39,423 bases of DNA, from the NCBI GenBank assembly GCA_964439595.1, contig CAYTOK010000018.1:1-39423 (forward strand). Reading direction: 5' to 3'. Shown piece after piece: positions 33,388 through 39,423 of the stretch (the stretch's first letter is position 1; each line of letters begins with the position of its first letter). Made by a program: the position numbers and the translations under genes. The stretch is from CAIJXB01 sp964439595 (GTDB lineage: Bacteria; Chlamydiota; Chlamydiia; Chlamydiales; Rhabdochlamydiaceae). The notes beneath the pieces are model-generated. The model worked only from the letters and a program-made list of their open reading frames with translations. It was not told the DNA's origin and ran no database searches.

Positions 33388-33650
33388 GATTTTTATAGGC
33401 CCCAAACGGTGATAGTTTTCTCTTTGTCTAGCTTCTTTTTTACGCTTTTAAGTAAATATTATATCTATACTAATGTCTATAAATTGAAAGCGAGGGCCAT
33501 ATCAATGTGTGAAATTACAGAAAGGATATAAGAATTTCTCTGAATTTTTTTTAAGTTCTCTTGGAAATTGGTTTTGTAAAAAGCGACTAAAAGTATAGCT
33601 TAAGTCGCTTTGGAGTTTTGACTAGAAGAAAAAGGTTAGTTTTCTGGCCA
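33388..33650. other. Gap with terminator of the downstream minus-strand gene
   Basis: AT-rich gap of 263 bases without a gene. At 33580-33588 AAAGCGACT pairs with AGTCGCTTT (33603-33611). On the minus strand this 9-bp hairpin is followed by TTTTTAC, so it terminates the gene ending at 33651. No clear terminator is seen for the plus-strand gene ending at 33387. Confidence 0.65.
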
Positions 33651-34403
33651 CTAAATTGTTATTCCGTGTTCAGTAGGCATTCCTTTTAGGCTCTTTTGTA
33701 ATGTCTCACCTACTAAAGTTGCTGCAAACTCAGGGTCCGCTAGCACATCTTCTACCCACTCTTTCCGTATTGAGTGAAGTGAATTAAAGTCTTTAAAGAC
33801 TTGCAAGAACTCTTCGTTAGGAAAACCTTTGAAGTCTACTTTTTCATTCGTGCTAAATTGGTAAAAACTATCGCTAGTTAGAAAAATGGAAAGAGTAGGA
33901 AGAGGTTGTCCTTCTTGATAATTTATAGCGCGCAGAAGAATTTCCTTTTTTAGCTCGAGCTGCTCTTCCTTGGTAAAGCAGTGGATTAAGACGGGTTCTG
34001 GATGCTGACGGGCTTCTTTGGTTATTTCATAAATAATAAGGGCTTTTCCGTTTTCCGTTTTTAGTAGTTCGCTGCCATATTTTTGCAAAATGTCCTTTCC
34101 CCACTCGATAGGAACTTCAGAGGCTTTTCCTTCTATAATTTTATCTTTATAGTCGCTAAGCCACTTATTATAAAGTTGTTTAGCTCCCGGAATTATGAAA
34201 AAAAGGCATTTGAGCATGCTTTTATCTTCTTTTAGGTAGTATTCATAGGTATTTGGTTTGGGCTCAGGTCTAACCCATAAACTGGCTTTTATCAGCAAAT
34301 TCACTGTATTATTTAATACGCCTAGGCCACAGTTATCTAAAGATTCATCTACATGTGCCCAGTAGTTTAGCTTTGTTTGGTCTATTGGTTTTGTTGGATT
34401 CAT
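33651..34403 (-). CDS. Hypothetical protein
   Basis: A 250-aa soluble protein not assigned to a family. It contains a hydrophobic patch MLKCLFFIIPGAKQLYNKWL (about 64-83) that could be a buried or amphipathic helix, and a segment ending IRKEWVEDVLADPEFAATLV. The N-terminus is polar with no signal peptide. A weak GAGA precedes the ATG. It lies beside two LRR genes on the same strand, and this block interrupts otherwise housekeeping genes, so a host-directed role is possible but unproven. Confidence 0.65.
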   Translation of the reverse strand: MNPTKPIDQTKLNYWAHVDESLDNCGLGVLNNTVNLLIKASLWVRPEPKPNTYEYYLKEDKSMLKCLFFIIPGAKQLYNKWLSDYKDKIIEGKASEVPIEWGKDILQKYGSELLKTENGKALIIYEITKEARQHPEPVLIHCFTKEEQLELKKEILLRAINYQEGQPLPTLSIFLTSDSFYQFSTNEKVDFKGFPNEEFLQVFKDFNSLHSIRKEWVEDVLADPEFAATLVGETLQKSLKGMPTEHGITI

Positions 34404-34549
34404 AATGTCTCTGCAATGAATAATTGTTATTTATAATATTAAAATAGCATTTGTTATAATAATAGGTATAGTAAAATGTGAATTGTATTTATATATTGTT
34501 TATTGTGAATGTTTTATTTAGCGCTATTTTTTTGAAAGGAGTGTGCGTT

Positions 34550-35596
34550 TTAGGTGAATACGGCAACTCCACGATTTCTTAAATCAGAAATTCTTGAGTC
34601 ATTGGGTAGTAGTTGATTTCCTTGGATATAAAGCTTTTTAATTGCTAAAGGGCGTGAGTAAAACATAGGAAGCTCATAAGTTATATGACAATCTTGAAGG
34701 TGAAGCTCTTCGAGTTTTTCCATACGCCAAGAGATCTCTGTAAGGGCATCTTTAGGTACGGTGTTTTTACTGAGATTTAAGTAGGTGATTTTTATCAACC
34801 TAGAGTCATCATCAGCTAGCTTAGCGATGCTTCCCATGTAAAGGCTACAAGATCGCATATTTAGGTGCTGCAAATTAGGTAGTCTAGCGATAGCTTTTGT
34901 ATCGCCTTCTCCTAGGGGATTATGACTAACATCGAGATGCTCGAGTTTGGTTAAGTGTGAAATCCAAAGTAAACGACTTTGTATGGTGCCGGTATTACTA
35001 AGATTTAAATGCTTTAAGTTGCCCAACCCAGATAGATTGCTACTAGAAGGGGAGGAACCCAGTTGTATATTGGCATTTTCACTGATATCTAAAAATTCAA
35101 GCTGAGAGCACCGGTTAATTGTTGCTATATCGGAGGGTTTAAGTTCACATTTTTTTGCTGATAACTTTTGCATATTGGGACAAAGAGCAAGAATTTGGGC
35201 AAGGTTTTTAACGGGTAAGGTGGAAATATGCAAATAGGTAACTGCTGTTCCATGGTCTTTTAGTAGGTTAATTAAAGAGTCTTCATCTAGCCCAAGAAGT
35301 TTGACAGAGAGTCCTTGGTTTATAAGCGTAATTTTTTCTTCATTAGATAACGGAGTTATTGCTTGAATGCTTAGCTGCGTAATTTGTGAGGAAAGGTCGC
35401 TATCTTCTAGAACATGGCATACTTCTTTTAAATCTCCCAAGGCTTGCTGTACTAGCTCTGCATCGGAAGGGGAATGTATAAAAAGGATGATTTTCCCGAT
35501 TACCGCATTGATTTTAGCGATAGAAAGATCCTTTTCTTCTATTTTGCTTGAATCAAGAAGGGTTTGTGCTTCGCTGCAAGTGGCCCTTATATCCAT
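34550..35596 (-). CDS. Leucine-rich repeat protein (LRR paralog 1)
   Basis: A 348-aa protein. Residues 1-110 are a helical N-terminal part; about 115-345 hold leucine-rich repeats of the form LxxLxxLxLSxN, such as NLKHLNLSNTG, KLEHLDVSHNPLGEGD, NLQHLNMRSCSLY and KITYLNLSKNTVP. It is clearly paralogous to the protein at 35673-36605: both share LCPNxQxLSAKxC.LKxSDI and KLEHLDVS.N.L.EGDT. No signal peptide or anchor is seen, as in type III-secreted LRR effectors of other Chlamydiae and Gram-negatives. Such a role is inference. Confidence 0.88.
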   Translation of the reverse strand: MDIRATCSEAQTLLDSSKIEEKDLSIAKINAVIGKIILFIHSPSDAELVQQALGDLKEVCHVLEDSDLSSQITQLSIQAITPLSNEEKITLINQGLSVKLLGLDEDSLINLLKDHGTAVTYLHISTLPVKNLAQILALCPNMQKLSAKKCELKPSDIATINRCSQLEFLDISENANIQLGSSPSSSNLSGLGNLKHLNLSNTGTIQSRLLWISHLTKLEHLDVSHNPLGEGDTKAIARLPNLQHLNMRSCSLYMGSIAKLADDDSRLIKITYLNLSKNTVPKDALTEISWRMEKLEELHLQDCHITYELPMFYSRPLAIKKLYIQGNQLLPNDSRISDLRNRGVAVFT

Positions 35597-35672
35597 GATC
35601 GGACTCTTTGTGGAGTGTTGTTAATTTTTAATTTACAGTTTTGTTGTTTTTATGACAAGTAAATACTTTAAA

Positions 35673-36605
35673 TTAAGTAAGCAAGGAGAGTTTTGGATCA
35701 GACTGCATACAGGTAATGAGGGGATCATTGCCTGGCAATCCATTATGACGGATGTCTAAAGTTTTAAGAGTATTGGGCAGAGGAGGGAGGATATAGGTGA
35801 TAGAGGAGCTTCTAAGAATTAAGTGCTCAAGTGTTGGCATTTGTTCTTTTATTTTTCCTAAATCTTCTTTTCCTACGATGTTTTTGCTAAGATCTAGGTA
35901 TTTTAGTTTTTTTAACTTAGAATGCTCTGTAAGTAGCATGGGTATGCTTTGCATGTATAGGTCACAATTTTGCATGTCTAGGTAAAGTAGGCTGCGTAGT
36001 GTAGCAATGGATTCGGTATCACCTTCTTGTAGAAAATTATAGCTAACATCTAGGTGCTCAAGTTTTTTTAAAAAACGAATCCAGTAGAGTTGCCCTGATC
36101 CACTATTAGTAGAGCGAATATTTAAATAAGTTAGATTTGTTAAATTGGATAGGTTTCTTTCTAGATTCAGAAAGGATATTCTAGAATTACAGCTTATGTC
36201 TAGGTACGTTAACCTGTAGCAGATTTTGAGAGCGTCAATATCAGAAGCTTTAAGCGCGCAGTCTTTTGCTGATAACCTCTGGATGTTAGGACAAAGAGTA
36301 AGAATAGAGGAAAGGTTTGTAATCGGTAAATCTGAAATATCTAGGGAAGTAATTTTTGAGCCATATTCTTCTAGCAATCTGAGTAAAGAGCTCTCTTCAA
36401 GCCCGAGAGTTTTAGCAAGAATGTATTCATTAAGTAAGTCTATTTTCTCTAAGAGTGATTCTTCTATGGATTTTAGGGCTAAAAGAGTGACTTTTGCAGT
36501 CAAGGCAGTTTCTTTGGGAGCAGGCTCTTGCTCAAGGGTAGGGATGTTTTTTACAGGATCGCATTGATAAGGAGATGGACAACTACCTGCTGCTTTTACA
36601 TTCAT
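35673..36605 (-). CDS. Leucine-rich repeat protein (LRR paralog 2)
   Basis: A 310-aa protein whose residues about 85-305 carry the same LRR series as its neighbour at 34550-35596 (ITSLDISDLPITNLSSIL, KLEHLDVSYNFLQEGDTESI, KLKKLKYLDLSKNIVG). The N-terminus is short, with MNVKAAGSCPSPYQCDP and no signal peptide. It arose with paralog 1 by tandem duplication; the N-terminal parts have diverged more than the repeats. It is divergent from glgB. Confidence 0.87.
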   Translation of the reverse strand: MNVKAAGSCPSPYQCDPVKNIPTLEQEPAPKETALTAKVTLLALKSIEESLLEKIDLLNEYILAKTLGLEESSLLRLLEEYGSKITSLDISDLPITNLSSILTLCPNIQRLSAKDCALKASDIDALKICYRLTYLDISCNSRISFLNLERNLSNLTNLTYLNIRSTNSGSGQLYWIRFLKKLEHLDVSYNFLQEGDTESIATLRSLLYLDMQNCDLYMQSIPMLLTEHSKLKKLKYLDLSKNIVGKEDLGKIKEQMPTLEHLILRSSSITYILPPLPNTLKTLDIRHNGLPGNDPLITCMQSDPKLSLLT

Positions 36606-36717
36606 AAATCGCCTTTTTTAGGATTAGGAGCTATTCAATAAAAAACAGCTCTGATACGATCCAAATTAGTTAATTTTTTTTGTGTTGTGGCTTTCTAATG
36701 GATCTTCAGGATATTCT

Positions 36718-38838
36718 ATGCAGAATTTTTTTCCTTTTCAAATGATTTTTTCTAATCCTCATAGCTTTTTAGGTTTGCATGATTTAGATGAAAAATCAAG
36801 GGTTATTAGACTTTGGCGTCCCGGCGCCTTGGATGTCTATGTAGAAGTGGATCGGGAAATAATTTTAGCAACTCCTACGGAGTGTCAAGGTGTTTTTGAA
36901 GTGATAGTTCCTTCTTTTATTACATCGAGAGATTATAGGGTTTATCATAAAGGTGACGTTCTTAAACCGGATCCGTATTCATTTCTTCCGACTTTGGGGG
37001 ATCTTGATGCGTATTTTTTTTCTAAAGGTGTTCATTATAAGCTCTATGAAGTGCTTGGAGCTAGAGTGCATGAGTCAGAAGGGTGCTATGGAGTAAGGTT
37101 TGCTCTTTGGGCTCCTTCAGCGGCTTATGTTTTTTTAGTAGCTGATTTTAATGGGTGGGATGATCTTATGACCCCCATGCGAAGCCTAGGTAGTAGTGGC
37201 ATTTGGGAGATTTTTATTCCGGGTATTGGACCTGGTGAAAAATATAAGTTCCTTGTAGAAACAAAAGAAGGGTACCGCAGTCTTAAAATTGATCCTATGG
37301 CTTACAGCAGCGAGCTGAGGCCCTCTAATGCTTCTATTGTATTTGATGTGAATGCGCACTCTTGGCAAGACAAAAGTTGGATGGAGGGCAGAAAGCATCA
37401 GAGTTTAGATCGTCCTATTAACATATATGAAGTACATTTGGGTTCTTGGAAACGCTCTAATGGTTTTTTAAATTATCGCGAGTTAGCAAATCAACTTGCT
37501 ATATATGTCAAAGAGATGGGCTTTACCCACATAGAACTTCTTCCAATTGCAGAGCATCCCTTAGATGAATCTTGGGGATACCAGGTATCAGGCTTTTATG
37601 CCGTTACAAGTAGATATGGAACTCCAGCAGATTTTCAGTATTTTGTAGACCATATGCATCAAAATGGTATCGGGGTTATTTTAGATTGGGTGGCTGCTCA
37701 TTTTCCTCAGGATGATTTTTCTTTAGTTAAATTTGATGGTACATGTCTTTATGAGCATGAAGATGATAGAAGAGGGTATCACCCTCATTGGAATACCTGC
37801 ATTTTTAATTACGGCCGTTTTGAAGTGTCGAATTTCCTTATTGCTAATGCCCTTTTTTGGCTTGATGTAATGCATATTGATGGACTGCGTGCTGATGCCG
37901 TTGCCTCCATGCTTTACCTTGATTATGGCAGGAAGGAAGGGAATTGGCTTGCTAATATCTATGGGGGTAATCAGAACTTAGAGGCCATAGAATTTTTAAA
38001 GCATCTAAATGCCGTAGTCCACGAAAAGTTTCCGGATATACTTATGATGGCTGAAGAATCTAGTTCTTTTATTGGAGTCACACATCCGCTTAGTCAAGGG
38101 GGGCTCGGATTCGATCTTAAGTGGAACATGGGTTGGATGAATGACACTTTAAAATATTTTAAGATTGATCCTTTCTTTAGAAGTTATGATCAGAAGACTT
38201 TAACTTTTGGGATACACTATATTTATTCTGAAAAGTTTATGTCAGTATTTTCCCATGATGAGGTAGTACATGGAAAAGCAGGCCTGCTTTCTAAGATGCC
38301 AGGAGATATTTGGCAGAAGTTTGCCAACTTGCGCCTTCTTTATAGTTATATGATTTGTTATGTAGGAAAGAAGCTTATTTTTATGGGGGGCGAAATTGGG
38401 CAGTGGAAAGAGTGGGATTGTAAAGGGGGGATAGAATGGGAGCTTCTTGCTTACCCGTTACATTCAGGACTCCAAAAATGTGTGAAAGATCTTAATCATT
38501 TTTATGTAAGTCGTCCTGCGTTTTGGCGAGATGATTTTAGCTATGAAGGGTTTGAATGGGTCGATTTCTCGGATGAGAGAAATAGTGTTATTAGCTACTT
38601 AAGGAAGACAAGGGGAGAAATCTTTCTTTGCGTTCATAATTTTACTCCGACCTATTTTGCAAGATATCATATTCCTTTAAAAGGTTTTACAGAAGTTAAA
38701 GAGGTGTTTTCTTCTGACAGAGAAGAGTATGGGGGTTCTGGTAAAGTTAATCATGAAGTCTCTATAGAAGATGGCGCTATAATACAGTTAGCGCCGCTTG
38801 CTACTATGATTTTTAGTGTAAAAAGTAGTGTGCAATAA
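36718..38838 (+). CDS. glgB: 1,4-alpha-glucan branching enzyme
   Basis: A 706-aa GH13 enzyme that adds alpha-1,6 branches to glycogen. The N-terminal part holds the CBM48-like domain (FLVADFNGWDDLMTPM near 150). The barrel has DWVAAHFPQDD, GLRADAVASMLYLDY with nucleophile Asp near 393, MMAEESS with the acid Glu near 446, and FSHDEVVHGK with His-Asp near 513. The ATG at 36718 behind AGGATATTCT is preferred; a GTG at 36682 would add 12 residues without a site. Glycogen metabolism is conserved in most Chlamydiae. No other glg gene is in the window. Confidence 0.97.
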   Translation: MQNFFPFQMIFSNPHSFLGLHDLDEKSRVIRLWRPGALDVYVEVDREIILATPTECQGVFEVIVPSFITSRDYRVYHKGDVLKPDPYSFLPTLGDLDAYFFSKGVHYKLYEVLGARVHESEGCYGVRFALWAPSAAYVFLVADFNGWDDLMTPMRSLGSSGIWEIFIPGIGPGEKYKFLVETKEGYRSLKIDPMAYSSELRPSNASIVFDVNAHSWQDKSWMEGRKHQSLDRPINIYEVHLGSWKRSNGFLNYRELANQLAIYVKEMGFTHIELLPIAEHPLDESWGYQVSGFYAVTSRYGTPADFQYFVDHMHQNGIGVILDWVAAHFPQDDFSLVKFDGTCLYEHEDDRRGYHPHWNTCIFNYGRFEVSNFLIANALFWLDVMHIDGLRADAVASMLYLDYGRKEGNWLANIYGGNQNLEAIEFLKHLNAVVHEKFPDILMMAEESSSFIGVTHPLSQGGLGFDLKWNMGWMNDTLKYFKIDPFFRSYDQKTLTFGIHYIYSEKFMSVFSHDEVVHGKAGLLSKMPGDIWQKFANLRLLYSYMICYVGKKLIFMGGEIGQWKEWDCKGGIEWELLAYPLHSGLQKCVKDLNHFYVSRPAFWRDDFSYEGFEWVDFSDERNSVISYLRKTRGEIFLCVHNFTPTYFARYHIPLKGFTEVKEVFSSDREEYGGSGKVNHEVSIEDGAIIQLAPLATMIFSVKSSVQ

Positions 38839-38839
38839 T

Positions 38840-38977
38840 TTAATACGTGCAAGGCTCTAAGTCTAAATGAGCAAGATGCTCATCAGGAATAAGTTCCAGC
38901 AGTCTTGCTTTTTTTAACTTTTCCAAAGAACCTTGTACTTGAGAAAAGGAAAGATAAGCAAAACGTTCTCTATTCAT
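38840..38977 (-). pseudogene. Gene fragment next to insertion element, unknown
   Basis: A 45-codon frame on the minus strand from ATG 38977 to TAA 38840, with protein-like content (RERFAYLSFSQVQGSLEKLK and ELIPDEHLAHLDLEP). AAGAGG touches the ATG. The same frame stays open upstream through the hairpin motif at 38982-39025. It could be the 3' remnant of a gene cut by the element, or a true small gene. I do not recognise it. Confidence 0.35.
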
Positions 38978-38981
38978 CCTC

Positions 38982-39025
38982 TTGACAGCGCGGAAACCTT
39001 GCCCTTCAGGGCATGGAGGAAGCGC
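38982..39025 (+). other. Structured hairpin motif, IS605-end-like, copy 2 (before tnpB)
   Basis: Begins TTGACAGCGCG and ends GGAGGAAGCGC like the copy at 17284-17329. Outer pairing is AGCGC/GCGCT; the inner hairpin is CCTTGCCC-TTCA-GGGCATGG with one mismatch. The CCCTTCAGGGC hairpin followed by GGAGGA is common at ends of IS200/IS605-type elements that carry tnpB, where it forms part of the end structure or the omega RNA. Here it lies 70 bases before the tnpB start. Confidence 0.6.
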
Positions 39026-39095
39026 TGCTTCTTTTTTCTTGTGATAAATTCTTTTGTTAACGCATGCTAAACTCTTCTTTTGAGGGGTGATCCTA

Positions 39096-39423
39096 ATGCA
39101 GAGAACAATTGCTTTAAAAATAAAAGCTTCGGATTTTGCAAAAGCTGCTTTAGAGAAGTTGACAGAGGCCTATACTAAAGCTTGTAATGAAATTTCCTTA
39201 TCCGCTTATGAACATCTTTGCTGGAACAGGGTCGCTCTGCATAATAAAGTCTACTCCCATACAAGAGAAAATTCTTCTTTAGGCTCTCAAATGGTTTGCA
39301 ACGCCATTTTTTCTGTGTGCAAGGCTTACAAAGCAAAGAAAGCTACGAAGAAACCCATAGATAAACCATTGCAGTTTCGAAAAAATGGAAGTGTCCATTT
39401 TGATAAAAGAACATATACGATGA
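39096..39423 (+). CDS. tnpB: TnpB-like IS605 OrfB protein (5' part, runs off the window)
   Basis: The frame opens with ATG at 39096 behind a strong GAGGGG and is unbroken to the window end (109 codons). Its start matches the helical N-terminal domain of IS605 OrfB/TnpB: LTEAYTKACNEISLSAYEHL, then LGSQMVCNAIFSVCKAYKAK, then LQFRKNGSVHFDKRTYTM. TnpB is the RNA-guided nuclease that keeps the element in place; the catalytic RuvC part is outside the window. No TnpA gene is visible. Confidence 0.85.
   Translation, partial: MQRTIALKIKASDFAKAALEKLTEAYTKACNEISLSAYEHLCWNRVALHNKVYSHTRENSSLGSQMVCNAIFSVCKAYKAKKATKKPIDKPLQFRKNGSVHFDKRTYTM

Overview
The window looks like a chromosome segment of a member of the Chlamydiales outside the classical Chlamydiaceae (a 'chlamydia-like' or environmental lineage). 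The reasons are an AT-rich sequence with short intergenic gaps, a Lys/Ala/Pro-repeat histone-like protein of the HctB type, a groESL operon with a CIRCE-like operator, the order HU/IHF - (L,D-transpeptidase) - accA - msbA-like ABC exporter, a solitary HPr gene, and many lineage-specific unknowns including leucine-rich-repeat proteins. A secreted GH18 chitinase and an IS605-type TnpB gene are accessory traits. An arthropod- or protist-associated family is possible, but the sequence alone does not fix it.

Layout. 1-600: 3' end of an rRNA operon (23S, 5S, terminator). 764-5467: a 1567-aa autotransporter with a Gly-rich segment and internally duplicated PATR-type repeats. 5594-7593: a decayed RelE/HigB-like toxin, an FAD monooxygenase with an N-terminal zinc ribbon, and a broken reading frame. 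7722-10171: a 2.4-kb island inserted in tRNA-Asn(GTT). It has a 44-bp direct repeat at its ends, inverted repeats just inside, an N-terminal integrase stub, and two unrecognised genes; one is a methyltransferase-like orphan whose start lies in a hairpin. 10375-13436: histone-like gene, an AsmA-like membrane protein, and groES-groEL on the minus strand. 13638-23646: mainly housekeeping genes (pepF, ptsH, rpiA, tyrS, HU/IHF, L,D-transpeptidase, accA, ABC exporter, FKBP isomerase). 23702-33387: an unknown protein, rmuC, chitinase, an MFS transporter, pssA, a SEC-C protein, mtaB and an unknown protein with a glycosidase-like C-terminus. 33651-36605: an unknown protein and two tandem LRR paralogs. 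36718-38838: glgB. 38840-39423: a gene fragment, an IS605-like end hairpin and the start of tnpB, which runs off the window.

Functional threads. Envelope and surface: autotransporter, L,D-transpeptidase, ABC lipid exporter, PssA, AccA, FKBP isomerase. Protein quality: GroES/EL, PepF. Chromatin: HctB-like protein and HU/IHF. Carbon metabolism: HPr, RpiA, GlgB. Host interaction candidates: chitinase, LRR proteins, autotransporter and the island proteins. The most unusual observations are the tRNA-Asn island and a structured hairpin motif present twice (before tyrS and before tnpB) whose flanks are identical while its stem has changed on both sides.
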